From Pollutimonas sp036675275 (GTDB lineage: Bacteria; Pseudomonadota; Gammaproteobacteria; Burkholderiales; Burkholderiaceae_B), in the NCBI GenBank assembly GCA_036675275.1, contig JAKFFG010000008.1:1-64000 (forward strand): a stretch of 64,000 bases of DNA. The letters run 5' to 3'. How positions within the stretch are numbered: position 1 is the first letter of the stretch; each line of letters begins with the position of its first letter. Position numbers and translations under genes: made by a program. This document shows, piece by piece, positions 8,201 to 16,596 of this stretch. The notes below the pieces were generated by a model. That model was not told the origin of the DNA. It worked only from the letters and a program-made list of their open reading frames with translations, and did not search any database.

Positions 8201-8713
8201 CTAAGTTTTCGGAGCATCCTCGACGCCAATGTCTTCGTTCCAGAGTTCGGGACGGGCTGCGATGAATCCGCGCATCATCTCAATGCAATCGGCATCCTGG
8301 AGCACGTCTACCTGAACGCCGCGTGATCGCAGGAGCGCCTCTTCACCCATGAAAGTCTGGTTTTCGCCTATGACTATTCTGCGGATGCCATACAAAAGGA
8401 TGGCGCCGCTGCACATGGCGCAGGGCGACAGCGTGGTGTAGAGCACCGACTCATGGTAAATAGCAGCCGGCTGGCGACCGGCATTCTCGAACGCATCCAT
8501 TTCGCCGTGCAAAATGGCGCTGCCCTTTTGTACGCGCCTATTGTGTCCGCGGCCGATGATACGGCCTTTATGCACAATAACGGATCCTATCGGGATTCCG
8601 CCCTGGGCCAGGCCCAGCCTGGCTTGTTCTATTGCTGCCTGCATGAAAAGGTCCACGGATTCTCCTTGGGCGTTATTGGGAGGTGCGAGTCCAGAGCCAG
8701 TGCTGGTCGCCAT
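8201..8713 (-). CDS. Cytosine deaminase of the fungal Fcy1 type
   Basis: This 170-residue zinc-dependent deaminase has zinc-binding LHGEMDAFENAG (His and catalytic Glu) and TTLSPCAMCSGAI (two Cys). Resemblance to yeast cytosine deaminase Fcy1, recalled from memory, extends along the chain: GGIPIG, IGRGHNRRVQKGSAILHGE, LYTTLSPC, LLYGIRRIVIGENQTF and a C-terminal ARPELWNEDIG. That is closer than to bacterial CodA, an unrelated amidohydrolase, or to TadA. The likely reaction is cytosine to uracil, although related enzymes act on guanine or creatinine. The frame opens at TTG 8758. I prefer ATG 8713, which still overlaps the upstream ketosynthase-like gene by 41 bp. Confidence 0.85.
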   Translation of the reverse strand: MATSTGSGLAPPNNAQGESVDLFMQAAIEQARLGLAQGGIPIGSVIVHKGRIIGRGHNRRVQKGSAILHGEMDAFENAGRQPAAIYHESVLYTTLSPCAMCSGAILLYGIRRIVIGENQTFMGEEALLRSRGVQVDVLQDADCIEMMRGFIAARPELWNEDIGVEDAPKT

Positions 8714-9392
8714 TCGTATTTTGCAAGGTCGGTGAACCCAGGCATAGGTGGCGCACAAAATTCAGCGCGTTGGGCCAAAGCTGGGGGATGCCGGATTCAT
8801 CCTGGTGCTGTTCGAGACGCCATTGAACACCCCGTTCTATGCGAAAGGCTACGGCATAGGAAAACGGGACATCGGCGATCCATGGTATGTAGGCAGGGGG
8901 CGGGCGCTCTTCGGCCAGCACGACCATGGCGGCGCGCGCACCGCGCCGCAGAAGGAACGCGGCCTCCATGAAGGCTTGCTCGAGTCCGTCGGCATTGACC
9001 GACAGGGCGATGGCTTTTGTGTTGCCGCCGCGGATTTTTGACCACATTCCCGCAACCGCGTTATGGACCGACAGGCCGAAAGATGTCGGCGACAAGCCTT
9101 CGTGGCGGCCCATAGCCTGGAGCAGCGCAAAGCTGCGAGTAGTTTCGCCGTGCTGCGATGCGAAGACCAGCGGCATGGATGGACGGTTGTCGGCCAGCGG
9201 CCAGGCGCAATCGAACACCATCCGAGCCATCGGGCTTAGACGGCGCCGCTGCACGGGAGTCAGGAAATTGAGTTCGGGCGACTCGTGGTCTGCCAATGGA
9301 CAATAAGGGTTGTTTGCCCATTGCATCCAGCTTTCGGCGTCGCGCATTTCCGGCGCCCATGCTCGCCATTGTCCGATCGAGAATGTCACCAT
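8673..9392 (-). CDS. Orphan beta-ketoacyl-synthase chain-length-factor-like protein
   Basis: This 239-residue protein resembles the N-terminal ketosynthase-like family found in aryl polyene gene clusters (chain-length factor). It opens with FSIGQWRAWAPEM, then ARMVFDCAW, FASQHGETTRSFALLQA and PTSFGLSVHNAVAG. It has no TACSTA-type active-site cysteine motif, so it is unlikely to condense acyl chains alone. No acyl carrier protein, acyltransferase, dehydratase or partner ketosynthase is in the window. It is followed by the cytosine deaminase with a 41-bp overlap. The remaining aryl polyene genes may lie elsewhere, or this may be a relict or repurposed copy. Confidence 0.75.
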   Translation of the reverse strand: MVTFSIGQWRAWAPEMRDAESWMQWANNPYCPLADHESPELNFLTPVQRRRLSPMARMVFDCAWPLADNRPSMPLVFASQHGETTRSFALLQAMGRHEGLSPTSFGLSVHNAVAGMWSKIRGGNTKAIALSVNADGLEQAFMEAAFLLRRGARAAMVVLAEERPPPAYIPWIADVPFSYAVAFRIERGVQWRLEQHQDESGIPQLWPNALNFVRHLCLGSPTLQNTNGDQHWLWTRTSQ

Positions 9393-9400
9393 AGGCGGCG

Positions 9401-9406
9401 ATTATA
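9401..9406 (-). promoter_or_regulatory. Consensus TATAAT -10 box close to a start codon
   Basis: On the minus strand a perfect TATAAT ends 8 bp before ATG 9392. No convincing -35 or ribosome site accompanies it. If used, the transcript would begin at or next to the start codon, giving a leaderless mRNA. Confidence 0.35.
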
Positions 9407-9421
9407 CTTGCAGACGGGACA

Positions 9422-10636
9422 CTAAGCGCCTTTTCGCGGCTCGCTCACCACACAATTGCGCTGCAGTTTTTTGGCATGATACAGGCGATCGTCAGCCCGC
9501 TTTGCCACGTCGTCGAATTTATCGCCTTCATTGAAAAAGGCCACGCCTATGCTGGTCGTAAACGACACCGGCGTGCCGTCGTGATCATGAACAGTCGCGC
9601 TCTGGGCATGTGCGCGTATGCGCTCTGCCACCATGAGCGATTCGTCGGCTGTGGCGCCGACGAGTATGGCGACGAATTCCTCGCCGCCATAGCGCGCCAC
9701 CAGGTCGATGCTGCGCACTTCTTCACGCAAGATGGAGGCAAATTTCCGCAGGACCTGGTCGCCGACGGAATGGCCATGGTTATCGTTGATTTTTTTGAAA
9801 TGATCCAGGTCCAGCATGAGCAGCGACATTGGCGGTCTGGTGCCGCCGCCGTCCATCTGCTGCAAGGCATGGGCCAGGGCGCCGCGATTCAGCAGGCCGG
9901 TGAGCGCATCGTGGGTGGCTTCGCGATAGAGGCGCAGCAACAAGCCCAGATGAAAGTAATTTGCCGCCAGCGACACTACGAACAGTGCGCTCAACAGCCA
10001 CATTTGTTCCCAGCCTTCAGGCGTCATCCATATGCCGGTCACATACTGCGAAAGGATGTGCAGGGCCGTCAGCGCCAGTCCGGCCAGTGCGGATTCGGCC
10101 AAGGTGAAAGGAAAGACGCTTAAGGTGGCCACCAGCAGAAACGGTATGAAGCCGTAACCCACAAGTCCATTGGCCTGGCCTGCGGGCAGGGCAACTAGTA
10201 CCAGCGCATAGAATGCCGCCGGCCATGCAATGAGGAGTCCCGCGGTGAGGCGGACTCGCAGAGGGCGGCCCCGGCTGTACCGGGCAAGGAACAGGGTGGC
10301 GATCAATCCAGCCATCAAAAGTACTCGGCCCGGAACGGTATAGGTCAGCGTTGCCGACGGCAGTACTGCGGCGTCAACGGCCACCCATAGGGGTGTAAGG
10401 AGCGCGAAGATCATGCCAACGATCAGGACGCGGCTGCGCAGGTAGTCGGCGCGAGCGTGCGCGAAGTCCTTGGAATGACTTCGACTGCTGAGCGTGTCAT
10501 GGATGGAGCTGACACCGATCGCCCGGATACCCGCGAAGGTGACAGGCATGGACGTGGCGCGGCGGCGCCGCTCGTCATCGCGCGGATGAAGACCAGGCAA
10601 GCTCGCGCTTGTACTCGGATTAGGATGTTGATTCAT
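9422..10636 (-). CDS. Membrane-bound diguanylate cyclase (GGDEF)
   Basis: This 404-residue protein makes cyclic di-GMP. After about 65 polar residues there are roughly six hydrophobic segments (about residues 68-235), then a complete GGDEF domain (LTGLLNRGAL, DLDHFKKINDNHGHSVGD, active-site GGEEF). RSID five residues before GGEEF is the RxxD inhibitory site, so product feedback is expected. The hydrophobic region has no sensor domain that I can name. The 5' end is uncertain. ATG 10636 has a weak ribosome site, and an internal ATG at 10549 would also keep all transmembrane helices. No c-di-GMP phosphodiesterase is nearby. Confidence 0.9.
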   Translation of the reverse strand: MNQHPNPSTSASLPGLHPRDDERRRRATSMPVTFAGIRAIGVSSIHDTLSSRSHSKDFAHARADYLRSRVLIVGMIFALLTPLWVAVDAAVLPSATLTYTVPGRVLLMAGLIATLFLARYSRGRPLRVRLTAGLLIAWPAAFYALVLVALPAGQANGLVGYGFIPFLLVATLSVFPFTLAESALAGLALTALHILSQYVTGIWMTPEGWEQMWLLSALFVVSLAANYFHLGLLLRLYREATHDALTGLLNRGALAHALQQMDGGGTRPPMSLLMLDLDHFKKINDNHGHSVGDQVLRKFASILREEVRSIDLVARYGGEEFVAILVGATADESLMVAERIRAHAQSATVHDHDGTPVSFTTSIGVAFFNEGDKFDDVAKRADDRLYHAKKLQRNCVVSEPRKGA

Positions 10637-10724
10637 TGCGCGGCACGAAAAGTCAGGTTATACGACGCGACGTCGTTCTAATAACCATATTCTCATGTCG
10701 GATAAGGACGGCGGTTGATTTGCG

Positions 10725-11669
10725 TCAAATCTTGTTGCGTAGTGCCGGTGGCCAAGCGAAATCCTGTGTTGCGGATTCTTCCGTGTCCAACGGACCCGCC
10801 AGTTCTTCGGGCACGCAATTGCGCAGCGCCAGGCGCACGCGGTCTAAAGCGGCTTTGCCGCTTGCTCCTTGCACCACCTGGTTCCACCACATCCGGTGGA
10901 CGCAGCGTACCCGTACGGGTACAGCGGGAAGGCCCAGCCTTTGCGCCATGGCCAGCCGGTGCAGACCGCGATTCACTTTCAGGATGCGGCCTTCGCGCGA
11001 AATGGCGACACCGAGCGCGTCTTTCCCCCGGCTCGAATCGAAGCCATGCGCCGCCATGCCGTCGAGATAATCCAGATACACCTGCAGGTAGCGGTATATC
11101 TTGGCCGGCGTATTGAGCACGATTCCTTCCTGATGGGACGACCAGGGCGAACCACGTTGCAAGTCGGCCATCAGCTCCTGGTAAATGTTGCTGCGGGCGA
11201 GATCGTGCCGGTTTTCGTCCAGTTCACTGATCATGCGATAGCGTGTTCCGCGGCGCAGGTCTTCGCGATGCAGGTCCCAATCGCCATCCCAGATGAAGGC
11301 TACGGACGGCGGCCGGCTTCCTGCAGCCTGCGGCCGGTTGGCGACGATGCGGATGAGCTTGCGCGGATCAACATGCAAGGTAAGCACGGCTTCCCCGAGC
11401 TCGGCTTCAACCGAGCGGCGCGGCAGACCGAGCGCTTCAATGCAGCGGCTATCGGGGGTTGCCTGCATCCAGCGCCTGAAAAACATGCGGTCCGCAGCAA
11501 GTCCTACGTGTTCCTGGAAACGGCGGCGTATCCAGTGTTGCGCGTAAGCCAGCCGCACCCGCCACCTTATTTCCGGAGATGCGAGCGGTGCGAACGCTTG
11601 GTCGGCATCTGGGCCCAGCAAAGCTGCGGGGAGTCTGTCGTTGGCGGGCCATGGTTTGCTCAAATGCAT
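10725..11669 (-). CDS. Conserved protein with a ParB-like fold segment
   Basis: This is a 314-residue protein of unknown role. Near residues 220-255 the segment GVAISREGRILKVNRGLHRL, followed by AMAQRLGLPAVPVRV, resembles the ParB/sulfiredoxin-type core, where a GxHR motif is preceded by a strand and followed by a lineage-specific helix. Stand-alone proteins with this core are often found near polysaccharide or capsule genes. It has no signal peptide or transmembrane helix and no ParB HTH. ATG 11669 follows GAGGTG. It shares orientation with the genes around it, but gaps of about 90-150 bp suggest its own promoter. Confidence 0.6.
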   Translation of the reverse strand: MHLSKPWPANDRLPAALLGPDADQAFAPLASPEIRWRVRLAYAQHWIRRRFQEHVGLAADRMFFRRWMQATPDSRCIEALGLPRRSVEAELGEAVLTLHVDPRKLIRIVANRPQAAGSRPPSVAFIWDGDWDLHREDLRRGTRYRMISELDENRHDLARSNIYQELMADLQRGSPWSSHQEGIVLNTPAKIYRYLQVYLDYLDGMAAHGFDSSRGKDALGVAISREGRILKVNRGLHRLAMAQRLGLPAVPVRVRCVHRMWWNQVVQGASGKAALDRVRLALRNCVPEELAGPLDTEESATQDFAWPPALRNKI

Positions 11670-11818
11670 CGCTACACCTCTGCACTAGTGTTTATCCGAA
11701 TATGTCGCATCCGTAATAATTTGGCAACCGCCGAAAAGTTCAATACGCTCCTCCAGACGTATTTGTTAACAAAAAGGGTATTTATCGCCGTAAAGTGTGG
11801 GATTTAAGCCTACGGTCT

Positions 11819-12505
11819 TCACGGCTGGTCGTTCCCCACGGATTTCATTTGCTGCGACCATTCCCAGGCGAAATCGCGTTGCGTCCTGGCCGTAAGCGCT
11901 GCAATGATCAGTATAGCGATCAGGGCGCCCAGTCCCGCCAGCGCCATGTCTTTGTGCGCGTCCCAGATATCGCCCTGCGTGCCCAGGTAGTTCATCCCCA
12001 ACTCGCCGCCGAAGGCCGCTGCCGCAGCCCATTCGATCAGTTCATACAGCGCCGAGGTGCTGAGAGTGAAATCCAGCGGCAGAAAATAGGCCCAGAAGCC
12101 CCTTACTTCGACGACGCGCAAGAAGAATTCGCGGATGGGGTAGGCCAGCAGCAGCCCGTAGGAAAAATGAACCATCCGATCATAGTTGTTGCGATCCCAT
12201 CCCAGCATACTGTTCAAGCTGTGCCCGGTGAGCGAGCGCCACCACTGGTCGTAAGGTACCTCCGCATAGGTGTAGTGCGACCCCACGGTATGCAGGGCAA
12301 GAAAAAGAAGTATCAATAACAAGGACACATTCGAGAAACGGAACCAGCGGCGAACGGCCACGATAAGGACAAAGAGTCCCAGCACCAGAACATTCTCCAG
12401 CAGCCAGTCGTCGCGGTGTGCGGGCCGGACTGCCAGGGCCAGCCACAGGACGGCGTAAGCGCTGGCGGCGATCCGGACCGCTGTCCGACTTGAAACGAAT
12501 GGCAT
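11819..12505 (-). CDS. YjdF-like (DUF2238) integral membrane protein
   Basis: This 228-residue polytopic membrane protein has about six to seven hydrophobic helices. It carries the family-like stretch NNYDRMVHFSYGLLLAYPI and a conserved acidic/aromatic block YELIEWAAAAAFG. The function of this family is unknown. The open frame extends upstream into the MFS gene, but ATG 12505, preceded by CCCCGGAG, gives the expected start with a hydrophobic first helix. It begins 5 bp after the MFS stop, so the two are almost certainly cotranscribed. Confidence 0.8.
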   Translation of the reverse strand: MPFVSSRTAVRIAASAYAVLWLALAVRPAHRDDWLLENVLVLGLFVLIVAVRRWFRFSNVSLLLILLFLALHTVGSHYTYAEVPYDQWWRSLTGHSLNSMLGWDRNNYDRMVHFSYGLLLAYPIREFFLRVVEVRGFWAYFLPLDFTLSTSALYELIEWAAAAAFGGELGMNYLGTQGDIWDAHKDMALAGLGALIAILIIAALTARTQRDFAWEWSQQMKSVGNDQP

Positions 12506-12510
12506 CGTGA

Positions 12511-13725
12511 TCAACTCCGGGGCATACGTATGCGGACATGGTAGACAAGAACGCCGAAGGCCGCCGCCGCGATCGCGCAAAACACTAGAATGGCGCTTGT
12601 CATGCCCCAGTAGTCGGCCATGCGGCCTACGACAATAACGGGTATGGTGGCGCCGATATAGGCAATGGAAAAGTATGTAGCCATATTGGCGCTGCGGCGA
12701 TGTTCGTCGGCGCTCTGGGCGGCGATCATGGTTGCCGACATGAAGCACAGTCCCTGACCGACACCGGCCAGCACCATGCAAGCGGCAAAGGCCAGGACAC
12801 TGTCCGTCGTTATGCCCACGCTCACCGCCACCAGAAACAGAATCAGGGTGATCAGGCCGGCGATCAGGCCCTTGATGGGATCAAGATTGCGTTGTGAGAA
12901 TTGTGTAGTGGCGGCAGCGACCGCCAGGATGAGGAAGGCCAGGCCCGGTACGGCGGGACCTTTCCAGGGCAGCAGATCGTACAGGAATGACGGTATCAAT
13001 GAAGCCAGCAAGCTGCCTGAGGAGAACATGAGGAAAGAGGAGAAGCTGGCCAGAAGAAAGCGCGTGCGCATATGTGGGCCCGGCAAGGCCAGTTTGGGGC
13101 TGATCGACAGGCGCACGCGAATGCCGGGCGGCTGCCTGATGGCGTCCCGACAGCGCCAGGTGAGGTATAGATTGGCCAGTGCCAGGGCGGCCACAACGAA
13201 ATAACACAGGCGCAATGGCGCAAAGCCGGTCTGCGCCAGCAAGCCGCCCAGGAGCGGGCCTATCCCGACTCCCACCGCGATAGACGCCGATGTCGTCAGT
13301 GAAGCGAAGCGTCGGTCCTTGTAAGGATGCGCATCGACGAGCGCCAGAGTGCCTGCCGTCGTCAGCAAACCGTTGGCAAAACCGATAATGACTCGCGCAA
13401 GCAACAAGGTATTGATACTTGATGCTACGCCCGACAGGACGAGTCCCCCGCTGATCAAGACCAGGGAGAGGCATACGGTGGCATAGCGGCCGATGGTGTC
13501 CGACAAACGCCCGAAGCACAGCAGGGCGACCAGTACTCCGACCATGTAGAAAGCGTAGATATAGGTCAGGGCGCTGGGCAACAACCCCCACTGGGACTGG
13601 TATAGCGGGTATAACGGGGTCGGCATGGAGCTGGTCGCAAAGCCCAGTCCGAGCGCCAAGCCGACGGCCAGAAACCCTCCCCAGCGTCGTAGATAGGAGT
13701 GTGGGGTGGCAGCGTCTGAAGGCAT
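12511..13725 (-). CDS. Major facilitator superfamily transporter
   Basis: A 404-residue protein with twelve predicted hydrophobic segments. The loop 2-3 signature appears as FGRLSDTIGRYATVCLSL, and the helix 5 region reads SASIAVGVGIGPLLGGLLAQ, as in drug-efflux-type MFS proteins. This suggests proton-driven export of a small molecule, but substrate calls within this superfamily are unreliable. The downstream YjdF-like gene sits 5 bp away. No dedicated regulator lies beside it. Confidence 0.88.
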   Translation of the reverse strand: MPSDAATPHSYLRRWGGFLAVGLALGLGFATSSMPTPLYPLYQSQWGLLPSALTYIYAFYMVGVLVALLCFGRLSDTIGRYATVCLSLVLISGGLVLSGVASSINTLLLARVIIGFANGLLTTAGTLALVDAHPYKDRRFASLTTSASIAVGVGIGPLLGGLLAQTGFAPLRLCYFVVAALALANLYLTWRCRDAIRQPPGIRVRLSISPKLALPGPHMRTRFLLASFSSFLMFSSGSLLASLIPSFLYDLLPWKGPAVPGLAFLILAVAAATTQFSQRNLDPIKGLIAGLITLILFLVAVSVGITTDSVLAFAACMVLAGVGQGLCFMSATMIAAQSADEHRRSANMATYFSIAYIGATIPVIVVGRMADYWGMTSAILVFCAIAAAAFGVLVYHVRIRMPRS

Positions 13726-13854
13726 CTTAAATAACTCGTTTTATTCAGTTGTACGTAGCGTCAATTGGACACTTGCGCTTACAGGCGGTGCGGGGGCCGG
13801 TGGTATAAAAAATTCAGGAGCAGGCACTATGCCTGGAACTTTAAAGGATTTTCC

Positions 13855-14271
13855 ATGAAGCGTAATCTATTAGCACTGAGCGGTGTAGTCCTGTGTGCCG
13901 GTCTGGCCGCTTGCGGCACGCCCGAAGACGCCCGGGAACTGTCGCAGAAAACAGTCGAGTACCGATGCGGCGCCAGCGGTGAGCAGCCCTTGAGCGTGCA
14001 ATACACCTTTCAAGGCAAGGAGCCTTTGGCGGCCAAGGTCGTGTACCAAAACCAGGTCGTGGACCTGACGCGCGCCACGACCAACAACGCCGACATGGTA
14101 GGCAATACCTTCCGCGGCAACGGATATACCTGGACGACCGAAAAGTTCGATGCCGACAATGTAAACAGCGTGAGCGGCAATATGCTTACGCAGGAAGCAT
14201 CGCAAATGGTGAATGGCCAGAATACGGCCGTCAGCAATATTCTGGTCAAGGATTGCAGAATCGCATCCTAA
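13855..14271 (+). CDS. Small lipoprotein, MliC-like
   Basis: A 138-residue lipoprotein. Residues 1-19 form a lipoprotein signal with lipobox LAAC, cysteine 20 being the acylation site. The mature region has YRCGASGEQPLSVQYTF, then alternating strand-like segments, a tryptophan in YTWTTEKF and a near-terminal cysteine (VKDC) that could pair with the early one. This recalls the MliC/PliC periplasmic inhibitors of c-type lysozyme, but similarity is modest. I chose ATG 13855 (AAAGGATTTTCC before it) over the longer open frame because it starts the signal peptide. A TATAAA at 13804-13809 may be its -10 box. Confidence 0.75.
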   Translation: MKRNLLALSGVVLCAGLAACGTPEDARELSQKTVEYRCGASGEQPLSVQYTFQGKEPLAAKVVYQNQVVDLTRATTNNADMVGNTFRGNGYTWTTEKFDADNVNSVSGNMLTQEASQMVNGQNTAVSNILVKDCRIAS

Positions 14272-14308
14272 GCAGCGGGTTCCTTACCGCAATTCTCTTT
14301 ATTCCCGG

Positions 14309-14327
14309 GCTTCGCTGTCAGCGAAGC
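14309..14327. terminator. Hairpin between converging lipoprotein and GntR genes
   Basis: GCTTCGCT (14309-14316) and AGCGAAGC (14320-14327) form an 8-bp perfect stem with a 3-nt loop that spans the stop codon of the GntR gene. No T-run follows, so termination is only a possibility. Confidence 0.4.
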
Positions 14328-15022
14328 TCGGCGGCCAGCAGGGCGCGAGTGACGTCCCATCCTTTGCTGTGATGTGCGCGCAAAAGCTCGCGTAGCAGTG
14401 TTCCATCGCGGCGCAATAGCGCTTCCATTATTTGTTCATGTTCGGCAACCGCCTTGCTCCAGCGCGATTGTTCGATATTGCCCGCGTACCGGTATCGCTT
14501 GATGTGCAGCGATTCGGTCTTGTAGATGCGCGAGAGCGCGGGGTTGTGGGCCCCGTCCACGATGAGCTGATGAATTTGCTGGTTGATCCGGAAATAGGAC
14601 ATCAGGTTTTCATTGCGGAACGAATCGGTCATTTCAGCATGCAGGCGCTTGATTTCATCGAGTTCGGTTTGGGTGATGCGGGCGCAGCTGGCTGGCGCCG
14701 CAATGCTCTCCAGTCCGATGAGGACTTCCATCGCCGAATCGATATGGGCCATAGACAGCTTGGTGACGAAAGCGCCACGGTTCGGCGTTAGTTCGACGAG
14801 TCCCTCTGAGCCAAGTATTTTCAATGCCTCGCGCAAGGGCGTGCGCGAGATCTCCTTTTCTTCTTCCAGTATGGATCGTTCGGATATGCGTTGTCCGGGC
14901 CTCAGCGCGCCCGTGACGATCAGTTCGCGCAGGCGGTTCAAGGCATAAAGCGTTCGCGTGCCGCGGGATGTGCCCTCGGGGGACACCGCGGCAATGCTGG
15001 TCGGCATATTCTTCATTTGCAT
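14318..15022 (-). CDS. GntR-family regulator, FadR/FCD subfamily
   Basis: A 234-residue regulator. The N-terminal winged HTH has LRELIVTGALRPGQRISE and the ISRTPLREALKILGSEGLVE recognition segment. The C-terminal all-helical FCD domain (from about residue 95) typically binds organic acids through a metal held by conserved Asp/His residues. It is divergent from the acid-sugar cluster starting at 15155. Twin TTGCATGCAA palindromes lie in and before its start codon, so it probably represses both itself and the cluster. The effector is likely a pathway acid or its phosphate. Confidence 0.9.
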   Translation of the reverse strand: MQMKNMPTSIAAVSPEGTSRGTRTLYALNRLRELIVTGALRPGQRISERSILEEEKEISRTPLREALKILGSEGLVELTPNRGAFVTKLSMAHIDSAMEVLIGLESIAAPASCARITQTELDEIKRLHAEMTDSFRNENLMSYFRINQQIHQLIVDGAHNPALSRIYKTESLHIKRYRYAGNIEQSRWSKAVAEHEQIMEALLRRDGTLLRELLRAHHSKGWDVTRALLAAELR

Positions 15023-15026
15023 GCAA
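15017..15026. promoter_or_regulatory. Operator 1, TTGCATGCAA over the gntR start codon
   Basis: A 10-bp perfect palindrome containing the start codon of the GntR gene (15020-15022 on the minus strand). The same core recurs in operator 2, 62 bp away centre to centre, close to six helical turns. FadR-type regulators bind short palindromes of this form. Autoregulation is inferred. Confidence 0.55.
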
Positions 15027-15073
15027 TAATTCGCATCCTAGGGTTTCCATGTACCGATATCAAAGTATTCTTC

Positions 15074-15093
15074 AATTATTGCATGCAATAATT
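15074..15093. promoter_or_regulatory. Operator 2, 20-bp perfect palindrome
   Basis: Positions 15074-15093 are a perfect 20-bp palindrome with core TTGCATGCAA (15079-15088) flanked by AATTA and TAATT. It lies between the divergent GntR and SAF-protein genes, where it could overlap either promoter. Perfect symmetry over 20 bp, plus the second copy of the core, make it the strongest operator candidate in the window. Confidence 0.7.
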
Positions 15094-15154
15094 TCGAAAT
15101 GGAATGCGTGACCTTCCGGCACACATCGCATCGCTCTCAATAACGAAACAGTAT

Positions 15155-16558
15155 ATGAACTTCCATAAATATTTTTCCACGGTCGCCCGGCCGGTCGAAG
15201 CCTGCGTGGTTGGCAGTGGCGGATTTGGCCGCAGCTTTCTGGCGCAATGCTTGCGGACCGGACTGCTGAATTGCCGGGTCGCGGTCGATATCGATGCGGC
15301 GGTTGTGGTCGAGGCGATGCAGGCCGTGGGTATATCCGCCGATCAAATCAAAGTATGCGATGATGCCGCCGCCGCCGAGGCGGCCTGGGATGCCGGATTT
15401 TATATCGCCACTTCCAGGCTGGAAAACATAGCCGGCTTGGCCGTGGACATTGTTGTGGAAGCGACCGGCAATCCGGAAGCCGGCGCGCGCCATTCGCAGT
15501 TTGCGCTGGATTCGGGATTCCATGTTGCCTTGGTCTCCAAGGAAGTCGACAGCGTCATCGGCGCGGGCCTGGCCCACACCGCACGAAGCCGCGGACTGGT
15601 GGTTACACCGGTCGACGGTGACCAGCCCAGCCTCTTGATCGGCCTGGTTACCTGGGCGCAGGTGCTCGGCCTGGAAATCGTCGCGGCTGGAAAAGCCAGT
15701 GAGTACGATTTTGTCTTCGATCCCGCCACGGGAAAAATGAGCAGCAATGGCCGCGTGATCGACCTTCCGCAGTTCAACCAGTTATGGTCTCTTGGAACGG
15801 ACGACGCGCTGGGTGTGATCCAGTCCCGGTCCGAAGCGTGCTCAAGTCTGCCTCAGCGCGCGGTGCCCGACTTCTGCGAAATGCTGGTGGTCGCGAATTC
15901 AACTGGACTGGCGCCCGATACACCGGAATTTCATGTGCCCATCCTGCGCATCAGCGAAGTGCCGGAAGTGTTGCGCCTGAAGAATGAAGGCGGGGTGCTG
16001 GCCGGCGCGAACACGCTGGAACTGTTCCATTGCTTGAGAAAGCCGGACGAATTGAGTTTTGCGGGCGGCGTATTCGTCGTGGTCCGCTGCCACGATGCGC
16101 CGACTTGGGAACTGTTGACCGGAAAAGGCCATGTCGTCAGCGCCGATCAGAATACTGCCATGTTGTATTTGCCGCGCCACTTGCTGGGCCTGGAAGCGGC
16201 GACCAGCGTTATCGAAGCCGCTGCGCTGGGCGTGTCCAGCGGCGGGGTCGAGCCGCGGCCCAACCAGGACTTGATCGGCAAGGCAACACAGTTTCTGCCA
16301 GCCGGAACCATGTTGACGATGGGCGGCCACCATCACTCCATCGACCATGTTTCACCGGTACTGATAAGCGGATTGCCGCTGGACGACAGCAATCCCGCCC
16401 CTTTCTACCTGATCGCCAATCGACGCTTGCGCCGCGATGTGGTCAAAGACCAATACATCTGTATGGGAGATGTCGATATCGACCCGTCGTCCGTTCTTCT
16501 GGCGCTGCGCAAAGCGCAGGATGAAGTGTTTTTCAATGTTCCAGCAGCGTCCCGGTGA
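15155..16558 (+). CDS. Homoserine-dehydrogenase-like oxidoreductase with C-terminal SAF-type domain
   Basis: A 467-residue protein of the group described as predicted homoserine dehydrogenases with a C-terminal SAF domain (COG4091-like). The N-terminal Rossmann segment VEACVVGSGGFGRSFLAQCL binds NAD(P). DIVVEATGNPEAGARH and ALVSKEVDSVIGAGL are typical of the family. A SAF-like beta-rich end is expected near residues 370-460. Given its place in a TTT, acid-sugar kinase and decarboxylase cluster, it probably oxidises or isomerises a branched or four-carbon acid sugar rather than homoserine. I prefer ATG 15155, although ATG 15104 is in frame. The next receptor starts 38 bp downstream. Confidence 0.75.
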   Translation: MNFHKYFSTVARPVEACVVGSGGFGRSFLAQCLRTGLLNCRVAVDIDAAVVVEAMQAVGISADQIKVCDDAAAAEAAWDAGFYIATSRLENIAGLAVDIVVEATGNPEAGARHSQFALDSGFHVALVSKEVDSVIGAGLAHTARSRGLVVTPVDGDQPSLLIGLVTWAQVLGLEIVAAGKASEYDFVFDPATGKMSSNGRVIDLPQFNQLWSLGTDDALGVIQSRSEACSSLPQRAVPDFCEMLVVANSTGLAPDTPEFHVPILRISEVPEVLRLKNEGGVLAGANTLELFHCLRKPDELSFAGGVFVVVRCHDAPTWELLTGKGHVVSADQNTAMLYLPRHLLGLEAATSVIEAAALGVSSGGVEPRPNQDLIGKATQFLPAGTMLTMGGHHHSIDHVSPVLISGLPLDDSNPAPFYLIANRRLRRDVVKDQYICMGDVDIDPSSVLLALRKAQDEVFFNVPAASR

Positions 16559-16596
16559 GCGACGCATCTACGAGTCTGTTATCCAAAGGAGATAGT

